Positions 8,351-16,492 of a stretch of DNA of 64,000 bases are shown here, piece after piece. A model generated the notes under the pieces. That model worked only from the letters and a program-made list of their open reading frames with translations, had not been told where the DNA came from and searched no databases. Both the position numbers and the translations under genes were made by a program. The number at the start of each line of letters is the position of its first letter. Within the stretch, counting starts at the first letter, position 1. The stretch comes from Streptomyces sp. Tue6028 (GTDB lineage Bacteria > Actinomycetota > Actinomycetes > Streptomycetales > Streptomycetaceae), in contig NZ_MLCE01000004.1 of assembly GCF_002300165.1 (NCBI RefSeq), forward strand, positions 13,120 through 77,119, read 5' to 3'.

Positions 8351-9361
8351 TCAACTCCTCCCGTCCGACGGGGCGCCGGACGGCTCGGCCATGGCCACGG
8401 CGATCCGCCGGGGCCCGGTGAACGGCTCGCGCGCGTGCGCGGTGAGCATGTTGTCGACGATCAGCACGTCGTCGCGCTGCCAGTCGAAGCGGACGGAGTT
8501 GGCCCGGTAGACGGAACGCAGATGGTCCGTCACGGCGTCCGGGATGGCTCCGCCGTCGCCGTAGTACGTGTTGGTGGGCAGGTCCTCGTCGGGGAAGATC
8601 GCCCGCAGGCCCGCTCCGACCTCCTCGGCCACGGTGGTGACGTGGAAGAAGGTGGCGTGGTTGAACCAGACGCGCTCGCCGGTGGAGGGGTGGCGGTGCA
8701 CGGCCGCACGGGCGGCGGTGGTGCGCAGCCCTCCGTCGGGCCGCCATTCGGCGACGATGTCGCGCTCCGCGCAGTAGGCGGTCACCGCGTCCCGGTCCGC
8801 GGTGGCGAACGCCTCCTGCCAGGGCACTCCGAAACCGGTGTGGAAGTTGCGCACCACCTGCCAGCCGCGCCGCTCGAACTCCTCGCGCACATCGGGGTCG
8901 AGGGCGGCGAGCACGCGCCGTGTGTCGGCGAGCGGGGTGGCGCCCTGGGTGGTGGGCGGTTCGGCGCAGTGGAAGTAGAGGGTGCCGGGCCACACGGCCT
9001 GGTAGGAGTTCTCGTTGTGCAGGAAGATCTCCTCGGCCGCCGGGTAGTCGGTCGAGGTGTAGACCTGGCCCTTGATGGTGGAGCGGGGCGAGGAGCGCTC
9101 GGCGTAGGCCAGTGGCGGGGTGCCGGAGAAGGCACGGACCACGGCGTCGAAGCCGTCGACCCCGCCGATGGCGTAGCCGCGCAGCAGGACGGCTCCCTGT
9201 CGTGCGAGGCAGCGGCGGAGCTCGTCGCGGTGCGTGTCGATGTCGGCGAGGACGGCGGCGTCCTCGGTGCGGGCCCGGTGCAGATGGGGCGCCGTGCCGG
9301 TGCCGGCCCAGCCGGGCAGTACGCCGGTTCCGGTGCGGGTCACGTCGTGGGTGCTGGTCAT
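8351..9361 (-). CDS. SyrP/TauD-like Fe(II)/2-oxoglutarate dioxygenase (copy 1)
   Basis: This 336-residue enzyme of the TauD/TfdA fold has iron ligands visible as LHNENSY (an HxE, near residue 115) and a distal His in AHAREPFTGPRR (near 309), where the Arg would bind 2-oxoglutarate. HxE instead of HxD is seen in the clavaminate synthase/SyrP branch, whose members often hydroxylate the beta-carbon of carrier-bound amino acids. I took the ATG at 9361 (MTSTHDV) since the longer frame begins inside the preceding gene in a different composition. It is a clear paralogue of the gene immediately upstream. The substrate cannot be read from sequence. Confidence 0.88.
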   Translation of the reverse strand: MTSTHDVTRTGTGVLPGWAGTGTAPHLHRARTEDAAVLADIDTHRDELRRCLARQGAVLLRGYAIGGVDGFDAVVRAFSGTPPLAYAERSSPRSTIKGQVYTSTDYPAAEEIFLHNENSYQAVWPGTLYFHCAEPPTTQGATPLADTRRVLAALDPDVREEFERRGWQVVRNFHTGFGVPWQEAFATADRDAVTAYCAERDIVAEWRPDGGLRTTAARAAVHRHPSTGERVWFNHATFFHVTTVAEEVGAGLRAIFPDEDLPTNTYYGDGGAIPDAVTDHLRSVYRANSVRFDWQRDDVLIVDNMLTAHAREPFTGPRRIAVAMAEPSGAPSDGRS

Positions 9362-9377
9362 GTCGTCCGTTCCCGGT

Positions 9378-10313
9378 TCAGTCGGACATCGCGACGAGGA
9401 CGCGGCGGTCACCGGTGAACGGCCGTCGCCCGTGGGCCAGCAGCACGTTGTCGATGAGGAGCAGGTCACCGCGGATCCAGTCGACGTCGACGGCGGCCTC
9501 CAGACCCCGGTCCCGGATCTGGGTGACGTACTCGGCGGGGATGGCGCCGCCGTCGGCGAACTTCACCATCTGCGGCAGCTCGTCCTCGGGGAGGATCGCG
9601 GCGAGTTCGGCGGCGGTGTCGTCGCCGAGCCCGGCCGGGTGCCACTGGTCGGCCTGGTTGAACCAGACCTCGGCGCCGCTGACCGGGTGCCGGGTGGTGG
9701 AGGGGCGGACCGATTCGACGCGCAGGCTGCCGTCGCGCCGCCAGGTCCACTCGGCGCCGGTGCCGGTGAGGAACTCCTCGACGTCGCCGCGTTCCTTGGT
9801 CTCGAAGGTGTCCTGCCAGCTCTTGCCGAGGCCGTACCCGTCGTGCAGGTTCTGCACGTAACGCACGCCGCCCGCGAAGGCCTCACGCACCTCGTCGTCG
9901 AGCGCGGCCAGCCAGCTGGCGGCGTCGGTGACGGGTGTCGCGCCACCGCCGCCGGGGGTCACCTCGCAGTAGAAGGCGAGCCGGGTCGGCCAGGCGTGCG
10001 CGTAACTCATCTCGTTGTGCATCGAGATGGTGTACTCCTGCGGGTACTCCGTGGAGGTGTACACGTTGCCGCCGACCTTGGTGCGCGGCGAGTTGCCGTG
10101 GACGTAGGCGAGCCGGTGCGGCAGCAGCCGGTCGAGCGCCGTGTCGAGCGTGTCGGGCGTGATGCCGAACCCGCGGAAGACCAGGGCCTTCTCGCGGACG
10201 AGGAGTTCGTCCAGGCCGGGGTCCAGGGTGTCGAGGCGGCTGAGCAGTTCGCCGGCACCGCCACCGTCCTCGGCCTTGATCTCCAGCGGTGCCCAGGTCT
10301 CGGTGTGGGTCAT
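9378..10313 (-). CDS. SyrP/TauD-like Fe(II)/2-oxoglutarate dioxygenase (copy 2)
   Basis: This 311-residue paralogue of the next gene downstream shares colinear motifs: SMHNEMSYAHAWP (HxE near residue 99), GGATPVTD, and the distal AHGRRPFTGDRR (near 293). The start ATG at 10313 overlaps the stop of the thioesterase gene as ATGA, so translation is coupled. Two tandem, diverged dioxygenases imply either two oxidations on one substrate or two different substrates; halogenation is unlikely because the acidic ligand is retained (halogenases replace it with Ala or Gly). Both are expected to be cytoplasmic and to act on carrier-bound intermediates (inference). Confidence 0.88.
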   Translation of the reverse strand: MTHTETWAPLEIKAEDGGGAGELLSRLDTLDPGLDELLVREKALVFRGFGITPDTLDTALDRLLPHRLAYVHGNSPRTKVGGNVYTSTEYPQEYTISMHNEMSYAHAWPTRLAFYCEVTPGGGGATPVTDAASWLAALDDEVREAFAGGVRYVQNLHDGYGLGKSWQDTFETKERGDVEEFLTGTGAEWTWRRDGSLRVESVRPSTTRHPVSGAEVWFNQADQWHPAGLGDDTAAELAAILPEDELPQMVKFADGGAIPAEYVTQIRDRGLEAAVDVDWIRGDLLLIDNVLLAHGRRPFTGDRRVLVAMSD

Positions 10314-11119
10314 GGAGCTGTCCTCGCAGTCGTGACGGCCGGTTGCGCGGCCTGCATGGCGGTTGCGGTGGTCGCCCCGGTCGGCCGGGCGAGCCGGGCG
10401 GCGATGTCCGCGGTCAGCTCGGCCTCCCGCGGGGCGAGATAGAAGTGGTCGCCGGGGAACGACCGCAGGTCGAAGCCACCCGTGGTCAACTCGGCCCAGG
10501 CCGAGACGCGTTCGACGTCGCAGCCGGGGTCGGCGGCACCGGCGTACGCGGTGAACGGTGCGCGCAGCACGGGCGGGTTCAGGGGCGCGTACGTCTCGAT
10601 GAGCCGGTAGTCGCTGCGCAGCACGGGCAGCAGCAGTTCGCGCAGTTCCGGTACGCCGTAGGGGTCGCCGCCGAGACTGCCCAGGCGCCGCACGGAGGCC
10701 AGCAGCACCTCGTCGGCGGCCCGGTGCAGCATGGTGCGGGTCGCGCGGTGCGGGGCGTTGCGCGCGGACAGGAACACCTGGACGGGGCCCGGGCCGGTCG
10801 CTTCGAGGCGGGCCGCGACCTCGTAGGCCACGGCGGCGCCCATGCTGTGCCCGAACAGCGCGAGCGGGACGTCCCGGTAGACGTCCAGGGCCAGGGCGAC
10901 CTCGTCGGCGAGCTCGTCCATGGACTCGACGCACGGCTCGGTCATCCGCTCCTGGCGTCCGGGGTAGCGCACGGCGAGCACCTCGACGTCGCCGGGCAGC
11001 CGGCCCGGCCAGCCGTGGAAGAGCTGTGCGTTGCCGCCCGCGTGCGGGAGGCACACCAGCCGCACCCGGGGCGGGCGGGCCGCGGGATAGCGGCGGAACC
11101 ACAGGCCGTCGCCGGTCAC
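10310..11119 (-). CDS. Type II thioesterase (alpha/beta hydrolase)
   Basis: This 269-residue discrete thioesterase starts its core with LVCLPHAGGNAQLFHGWP, has the nucleophile elbow GHSMG, and ends with GAADPGCD (Asp) and GDHFYL (His) to complete the triad. Type II enzymes remove wrong or stalled acyl groups from NRPS/PKS carrier domains. Its position inside the operon supports that editing role. The ATG at 11119 overlaps the stop of the SDR gene as ATGA. Confidence 0.93.
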   Translation of the reverse strand: MTGDGLWFRRYPAARPPRVRLVCLPHAGGNAQLFHGWPGRLPGDVEVLAVRYPGRQERMTEPCVESMDELADEVALALDVYRDVPLALFGHSMGAAVAYEVAARLEATGPGPVQVFLSARNAPHRATRTMLHRAADEVLLASVRRLGSLGGDPYGVPELRELLLPVLRSDYRLIETYAPLNPPVLRAPFTAYAGAADPGCDVERVSAWAELTTGGFDLRSFPGDHFYLAPREAELTADIAARLARPTGATTATAMQAAQPAVTTARTAP

Positions 11120-11868
11120 AGCGCCATGCCCCCGTCGACGCGGAGCACCTGGCCGGTGATGTACGCGGACTGCGGGGAGACCAGGAAGGAGGCGAGCGAG
11201 GCGACCTCGTCGGCCTGTCCGAAGCGGCCGAGCGGGATACGGGTCAGGGCTCCCTCGACGACGCTCTCGGGCAGGTCGGCGACCATCTCGGTCTCGATGA
11301 ACCCAGGGGCGATGGCGTTGGCCCGGATCCCGTAGCGCCCGGCCTCCTTGGCCAGCGACTGGGTGAGGCCGACGATGCCCGCCTTGGAAGCCGCGTAGTT
11401 GGCCTGGCCCGCGTTGCCGGCGACTCCGGCGACCGAGGAGAGGGTGACGACGGCTCCCGCCCGCTCACGGATCATCGGACGGATCACGCAGCGCAGCAGG
11501 TGGTAGGTGCCGTTCAGGTTGGTGCCGACGACGGAGTGCCAGTCCTCGTCCCCCATGAGGGCGAGCGGCCGGTCGCGGGTGATGCCCGCGGACGTCACGA
11601 CGGCGTCCGGTGTGCCGAGCTCGTCCTCCACGGCCGTCACGAACTGCTGCACGTCCTCCCGGACCCCCACGTCCACACGCCGGGTCAGCGCCCGACTCCC
11701 CCTGTCCTCGATCTCCTTCCGCACGAGCTGCGCCGCCGCCTCGTCCGACCGGTAGCAGATCGCGACGTCGAAGCCGTCCTGCGCCAGTCGCACGGCGACG
11801 GCACGGCCGATGCCCCGCGATCCACCGGTCACGACCGCCACCCGAGCCGCGCTGCCGTCCCGCCCCAT
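11116..11868 (-). CDS. Short-chain dehydrogenase/reductase, FabG-like
   Basis: This 250-residue SDR has the cofactor motif TGGSRGIG, catalytic Ser in LSSVAGVAG, YAASKAG (Tyr and Lys) and the N-terminal NAG-equivalent region, at the usual FabG length. It is the first gene of the minus-strand operon. The likely job is NADPH-dependent reduction of the 3-ketoacyl-ACP made by the cluster KAS III (inference). The promoter should lie in the 200 bases between 11868 and the divergent gene at 12070; an AT-richer stretch around 11920-11935 (TATATGG, CTATACGG on the plus strand) is the best candidate, but I cannot fix the -10 and -35 boxes. Confidence 0.9.
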   Translation of the reverse strand: MGRDGSAARVAVVTGGSRGIGRAVAVRLAQDGFDVAICYRSDEAAAQLVRKEIEDRGSRALTRRVDVGVREDVQQFVTAVEDELGTPDAVVTSAGITRDRPLALMGDEDWHSVVGTNLNGTYHLLRCVIRPMIRERAGAVVTLSSVAGVAGNAGQANYAASKAGIVGLTQSLAKEAGRYGIRANAIAPGFIETEMVADLPESVVEGALTRIPLGRFGQADEVASLASFLVSPQSAYITGQVLRVDGGMAL

Positions 11869-12069
11869 GTCCGAGCCCCCTCATCCGTTCGAATGAGTCG
11901 AGCGTGGGTTCGGTCGCTATATGGGGCCTATACGGTGTCCAGCACGGCCCGCGAGCGGCCGGTGGGGAGGTCCGGGCGGCGCCCGGTGGCCGGGGTCCCG
12001 GTGCGGGCATAGCGTGCTGAAGGGGTCTCGCTGGGGAAGGACCGCCATGGGCGCTGCGGAAGGAACCTC

Positions 12070-12834
12070 ATGAAGCTGGACGGGCCGGTGACGGGTGGTC
12101 CCTGCTGGACCGAGCTGGGAACCAGCGATCTGGAGGGGGCCAAGCGCTTCTACGCCGACCTGTTCGGATGGCGGCCGGAGACGGACCCGCGCCAGGAGGC
12201 GGGCGGTTACACCGTCGCGCACCTGGGCGACGCCGCGGTGGCGGCGATCTCGCCCCGGTACCAGGAGTCCCAGCCCGTCGCCTGGAACGTGTCCTTCGCC
12301 GTGGCGGACGCGGATGCGGCCGCCGAGGCGGTGCGAGCGGCGGGCGGCACGATCGTCCTCGGGCCGATGGACGTGTTCGACGTGGGCCGTTTCGCCGTCG
12401 CGGTCGATCCCGGCGGTGCCTTCTTCCAGCTGTGGCAGGCACGTGCCTTCCCCGGCGCGGGACTGTTCAACGCACCGGGCGCGCTGGGCTGGGTCGAGCT
12501 GCTGACCCGCGCCCCGGGGCCGGTCACGGACTTCTACACGCGGGTCTTCGGCTGGACCGTGAACCCCTCGGACCAGTACACGCAATGGGGCATCGACGGC
12601 GACGACTTCGGCGGCATGCTGACGCTGGACGAGAAGTTCCCGCCGGAGGTGCCCTCGCACTGGCTGCCGTACTTCGCCGTCGAGGACGTGGACACAACGG
12701 CGCACGCGGCCGTGGCGGCGGGCGGCAGCATGCTGATGGAGCCCACGACGGTGCCGGAGGGCCCGCGCATCGCGGTGCTGAAGGACCCGCAGGGGGCGCC
12801 GTTCGGAATCCACGCGGCTGGCGAGGAAGGCTGA
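12070..12834 (+). CDS. Two-domain VOC/glyoxalase-fold protein
   Basis: This 254-residue protein is a tandem duplication of the vicinal oxygen chelate fold: the first half starts GGPCWTELGTSDLEGAKRFY and the second GWVELLTRAPGPVTDFYTRV. This architecture is common in actinobacteria (hydroxylase-like proteins related to mycobacterial CFP30B). The reaction is not known. It is transcribed away from the NRPS operon and is probably the first gene outside it. The ATG at 12070 follows GGAAGGAACCTC, a reasonable ribosome site. Confidence 0.85.
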   Translation: MKLDGPVTGGPCWTELGTSDLEGAKRFYADLFGWRPETDPRQEAGGYTVAHLGDAAVAAISPRYQESQPVAWNVSFAVADADAAAEAVRAAGGTIVLGPMDVFDVGRFAVAVDPGGAFFQLWQARAFPGAGLFNAPGALGWVELLTRAPGPVTDFYTRVFGWTVNPSDQYTQWGIDGDDFGGMLTLDEKFPPEVPSHWLPYFAVEDVDTTAHAAVAAGGSMLMEPTTVPEGPRIAVLKDPQGAPFGIHAAGEEG

Positions 12835-12922
12835 CGGCGGGGCCACCGCGACCGGACGGTCCGGGGGTGGCTCCCGCTCCCCGGAGGGAGGGCACGGCTC
12901 CCGCTCTCTCCCCCGGACGGCT

Positions 12923-13960
12923 TCAGGCCCGCGGCAGCCCGAGCCGGCCCTCCAACTGGCCGAGCAACTCGCCCAGCAGTCCGGCCAGTTCGCGTCGATG
13001 ATCGGGGTCGACGCCGGACAGGACCGAGGTCTCGTAGGCCAGTTGCTCGGGCAGGATGCCGTCGACGAGATCGCGCCCCGCGTCGGTCAGCCGTACATGT
13101 GCGACCCGGCGGTCACGGGTGTCCCCCCGGCGCTCGACCAGCCCGCGTTCGGTGAGCTGCTTGAGCCGCTTGGTGACGGCGGCGCCCGAGGAGAACGTCT
13201 CGCGGGCGATCTCGCTGGGGGTGAGTTCGTGTCCGGTGCGCCGCAGGGTTCCGAGGACGTCGAACTCGGGGCGGGTGAGCCCGGCCCGGCGCAGCGGCGC
13301 GTCCTCGGCCTGCTGGAGGAGCGCGGCACAGCGATTGACGCGGCCGATCACCTCCATGGGCCCGGTGTCGAGGTCGGGGCGCACGGTCTGCCACTGCCGG
13401 ACGACGGCCGCGACGGTGTCGGCGGGGGCGCCTGTGGGGGTGCCCGTCGGGGTTCCCCTCTCCGAGGGGGCGTCCGTGGAGGTTCCGCTCCCGGAGGGGG
13501 CACCCGTGGAGGTCTCGCTTCCGGAGAGGGCGTCCTCACGGGCGGGACCGCCGCCGGAGGCCCGTGCCGCCACGGCCCGCGCGCCGGGGGCGGCCTCCTC
13601 GCCCGCCGGACCGGCGGAACCGGCGGAACCGGCAGGACCGGCGGAACCGGCAGGACCGGCGGAACCGGCAGGACCGGCGGGACCGGCGGGACCGTCCAAC
13701 CTCTCCCGGTGCTCCCCGCGCTCCCGGTGCTCCCCGCGCTCCTGTTGCTCCCGGCGCTCCTCGCTCCCCCCGTGACCGACGGGCGCCGTCGCGGCGAGGC
13801 GGTCGCTCCCGGCACCCGCGGACCCGGCGGGCGCGTCCGCGCCGTCCTCCCGGCCGACGGGCACTCCCCCGGCGGCCCCCGGCTCGGCGGGTACGGCCTC
13901 CGAGTGGCCCCTCCCCCCGGGAGTGCCCTCCGCGTGCGCCCGCCCGTCCGCTGTCGTCAT
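12923..13960 (-). CDS. MarR-family regulator with a long low-complexity N-terminus
   Basis: Residues about 200-345 form a MarR winged helix (RPEFDVLGTLRRTGHELTPS, recognition region SSGAAVTKRLKQL, wing RRGDTRDRRVAHVRLT). The first ~200 residues are not MarR-like: they include EHRERGEHRERLD, a Gly-Pro-Ala/Gly-Ser-Ala triplet stretch resembling collagen, and Ser/Thr/Gly repeats, each built from short DNA repeats. I chose the ATG at 13960 because it overlaps the exporter stop as ATGA; an internal start nearer the HTH domain cannot be excluded. It is the second gene of an operon with the FUSC exporter and probably controls it through the palindrome at 15631. Confidence 0.82.
   Translation of the reverse strand: MTTADGRAHAEGTPGGRGHSEAVPAEPGAAGGVPVGREDGADAPAGSAGAGSDRLAATAPVGHGGSEERREQQERGEHRERGEHRERLDGPAGPAGPAGSAGPAGSAGPAGSAGSAGPAGEEAAPGARAVAARASGGGPAREDALSGSETSTGAPSGSGTSTDAPSERGTPTGTPTGAPADTVAAVVRQWQTVRPDLDTGPMEVIGRVNRCAALLQQAEDAPLRRAGLTRPEFDVLGTLRRTGHELTPSEIARETFSSGAAVTKRLKQLTERGLVERRGDTRDRRVAHVRLTDAGRDLVDGILPEQLAYETSVLSGVDPDHRRELAGLLGELLGQLEGRLGLPRA
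13606..13693. repeat. 9-bp tandem repeat (ACCGGCGGA-type) inside the MarR gene
   Basis: About nine to ten copies of ACCGGCGGA/ACCGGCAGG in frame, which encode the GPA/GSA triplets in the MarR N-terminus. Being a multiple of three, changes in copy number would keep the frame. Confidence 0.85.
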
Positions 13961-15612
13961 GCCTGTGCGCCCTCCAAGCAGTGCAGTCCCTGCCGTCGTA
14001 CCGTCGCCGCGAGCGTACGGTGTCCGCGCTGCTCGGCCCGCACGACCCGCTCCTCCGGCAGGGCGCGCTGCCACCATTCGCCCGCCGCGGCGTCCGCGGC
14101 GGCGCGCAGGGCGACCACGGCGGCGGACAGATCCCGTCGGGCCGACTCCAGGGCACCGGGCCCGGGATGTTCCGCGGCCAGCAGCGCGGCGGCGCGCTCA
14201 CGGGCGCCCTCGACGGCGACGAGCGCCTGCTCGATGCGGTCGCCGGCCCTGCGGTTCGTCACCGCGATCGCGGCGACGAAGCCGACCAGCGCACCCACGA
14301 GAGTGTCCACGACACGGTCGGTGATCAGCTCGCCGGGCTGCTGGACCCGCGCGAACTCGGTGATCAGCAGGGCCATCGGGGTCACGCAGATGCTGCCGAG
14401 CCAGTAGTTGCGGCCGATCAGCGCCTCGGCGCCGAAGTTGAGGGCGAGGCAGCACAGCACGAGGGCCGCGCGGCCGAGGTGGGCGAGGGGGGCGATCGCC
14501 GCGAAGGCGAGCACGCCGACGAGGTTGCCGACGACGCGCTGCACGCCCCTGTTCCAGGTCAGGGTGACGTTGGCCTGGTAGAGCGAGGCAGCGGTCACCA
14601 GTGCCCAGTAGGGGCGGCCGACGCCGAGGGCGAGCGAGACGTACCCGGCGAGCGCGCAGCCGAGCGCGGTGCGCAGGGCGATGGGTGCGAGCGGGCCGAG
14701 GCGGCGGAACAGCGGCGGTTCCCCGAAGGTCAGCGCGGCCTCGACACCGAGGAGTTCGTCGGCGGTCCCGGAGAGGTCGCCGGGACGCGGCACGGGGTGG
14801 TTGCCGCGCAGGTCGCGGGCCCAGTCGCGCAGCCGCCCGGAGTCCGTGTCGGCGGGCGCGGCCAGTGCGACCTCGGCGCGCACGAGCAGTCGTTCGAGGG
14901 AGCGCCGGGGTGCGGAGCGGGCTCCGGTGGACAGCAGGCACTGCCAGGCGCCGTGCACGGCGGCGGCCGCGGCGGCGCGGGCCCGTGCGCCGTCGGCCCC
15001 GGCCGCCCTGGCCTCGACGTACGCGGCGGCCGCGTCCAGCGCGTGCGCGGTGGCGCGGCGCTCGGGGCCGTGCGGGCGGACGAGGCCCGGGGCCATGCAG
15101 ACGATCCAGGCCCACACACCGGCCGCCGCGCCGAGCGCGAGATGGCCGGGCACCTGGCCGAGGGACTGCGGCGCGAACAGGGCCGCCGAGGAGATGAAGG
15201 CGAGGACGACGTGTCCGGGCGGCCCGATGCGTGTGGCGTCGCAGAGCACCTTCTGCGCGGCGGCGAGCAGGGCTCCGACGGTGACCAGCACGACGGCGTT
15301 CGTGGTGAGCGAGGCCGTGACGAGGGAGACGGCGAGGCCGCCGAGCATGCCGAGCACCACCCAGGCGACGGCGCGGGCCCGCGCCGCATAGGGGCGGTTG
15401 TGGGCGTACAGGGCGCACAGCGAGCCGGCCATCGTGTACATGGCGAGGTCGAGGCGGCCGAGCGCCAGGAGCGTCAGGTTGGGCAGGGCGACGGCCACGA
15501 CGGCGCTCAGCGCGGGCTTGAACCAGATGTCGGACGGTCTGCCGAGACGCAGCACTCCAGCCAGCGGCAGGCGCCGTACGCGGGGGGTCCTGGGGGCGGT
15601 CGCACTACTCAT
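13957..15612 (-). CDS. FUSC-family membrane exporter
   Basis: This 551-residue protein has two blocks of predicted membrane helices (about residues 30-190 and 320-450) separated by a soluble Ala/Arg-rich region, the layout of fusaric acid resistance/aromatic acid exporter (FUSC) proteins. The second block begins APIALRTALGCALAGYVSLALGVGRPYWAL, a typical FUSC signature. It probably exports an aromatic or other toxic acid; the substrate is unknown. It is followed with ATGA overlap by the MarR gene, and its start lies 19 bases from a perfect dyad at 15631-15648, so control by that MarR is likely (inference). Confidence 0.87.
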   Translation of the reverse strand: MSSATAPRTPRVRRLPLAGVLRLGRPSDIWFKPALSAVVAVALPNLTLLALGRLDLAMYTMAGSLCALYAHNRPYAARARAVAWVVLGMLGGLAVSLVTASLTTNAVVLVTVGALLAAAQKVLCDATRIGPPGHVVLAFISSAALFAPQSLGQVPGHLALGAAAGVWAWIVCMAPGLVRPHGPERRATAHALDAAAAYVEARAAGADGARARAAAAAAVHGAWQCLLSTGARSAPRRSLERLLVRAEVALAAPADTDSGRLRDWARDLRGNHPVPRPGDLSGTADELLGVEAALTFGEPPLFRRLGPLAPIALRTALGCALAGYVSLALGVGRPYWALVTAASLYQANVTLTWNRGVQRVVGNLVGVLAFAAIAPLAHLGRAALVLCCLALNFGAEALIGRNYWLGSICVTPMALLITEFARVQQPGELITDRVVDTLVGALVGFVAAIAVTNRRAGDRIEQALVAVEGARERAAALLAAEHPGPGALESARRDLSAAVVALRAAADAAAGEWWQRALPEERVVRAEQRGHRTLAATVRRQGLHCLEGAQA

Positions 15613-15630
15613 GGAAACAATATTAGCAGG

Positions 15631-15648
15631 TGTTTTACTCGTAAAACA
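15631..15648. promoter_or_regulatory. 18-bp palindrome, candidate MarR operator
   Basis: TGTTTTAC-TC-GTAAAACA has perfect 8-base arms in an otherwise GC-rich genome, directly upstream of the FUSC-marR operon. Size and symmetry fit a MarR operator. The assignment to this MarR is inference. Confidence 0.7.
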
Positions 15649-15790
15649 TACCCCCCGTCACACCCCTCACCAGCGCACACTCCCGCACGCTCCCCCACGT
15701 ACACCCTTGCGCTCGCTTGCGCACCGGACGCTCGGGGCATGTCCAGACCGACTGCCCGATGTCCGACATCGGAGAGCGGGGAGGTACAGG

Positions 15791-16342
15791 GTGCACGGAC
15801 CGGCTTCGCCCGGCTGGCTGCTCGTCGCGCTGTGCGCGGCAACCGGCGCCTACTGCCTGCTGCGCATGCGCAGCCGTGTCGAGGAACAGCGCCGGACCGC
15901 GGGCGGCGAGGCCCTCATGGGCTTCGGCATGGCCGCGATGGCGGTCCCGGCCGCCGTGGCCGCCCCGCCGCGCTGGGCCTGGCTCGTCTACACCGCCGTG
16001 TTCGGCGCCGCCGCCGTGCGCGCCCTGTGGACGGCCCGGTCGGACCCGCACCACCTGCACCATCTGATGGGCGCCCTGGCGATGGTCTACATGGCGGTCA
16101 CGATGGCCGTCTCCCCGGGCCACCACGGTCACCACGGCGGCTCCGGCATCCCCCTGGTCACCGGCGCGCTCCTGCTGTACTTCACCGCGTACGTCCTGCG
16201 CTCCGGCGCCCGGCTGCTGCCCCTGGGGAGCGCCACCGCCGGGAGCACGCGCGCCGTCGGCTGGGGCGACCGGCCCGAACTGTCGCGGGCCTGCCGCCTG
16301 TCCATGGGGATCGCCATGCTGGCCATGCTGGTCGCCCTCTGA
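15791..16342 (+). CDS. DUF5134-type integral membrane protein
   Basis: This 183-residue protein has about five hydrophobic helices and a His-rich loop (HHLHHLMG, then SPGHHGHHGG) that could bind metal. The family is typical of Streptomyces and has no known function. I selected the GTG at 15791 because GGGGAGG lies eight bases upstream; the longer frame crosses the intergenic region. The next gene codes for an M56 peptidase, a neighbour pair often seen in this genus. Confidence 0.8.
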   Translation: MHGPASPGWLLVALCAATGAYCLLRMRSRVEEQRRTAGGEALMGFGMAAMAVPAAVAAPPRWAWLVYTAVFGAAAVRALWTARSDPHHLHHLMGALAMVYMAVTMAVSPGHHGHHGGSGIPLVTGALLLYFTAYVLRSGARLLPLGSATAGSTRAVGWGDRPELSRACRLSMGIAMLAMLVAL

Positions 16343-16492
16343 GACCGACTCGTCGGACACGGCTCCCTGGGCGGGCCCGTCGAGCGCGGGACCGGACGCG
16401 AGGCGTTAGAGCGCCGTACGAAACCGTGGCGTGCGTCACTTGCCCTCGCGGCCCGTATCCAGCGCCGACACCCCGCTCATAGGCTTCGGGCC

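Noticed and set aside
1..11868. Viomycin/capreomycin-type cluster
   Set aside because: Dap supply and an A-first NRPS resemble it, but no capreomycidine synthase, carbamoyl transferase or resistance phosphotransferase is present, and KAS III plus ACP do not belong to that pathway.
13564..16482. 972-codon open frame on the plus strand
   Set aside because: It is antisense to the MarR and FUSC genes and then out of frame with DUF5134; composition is typical of GC-rich shadow frames.
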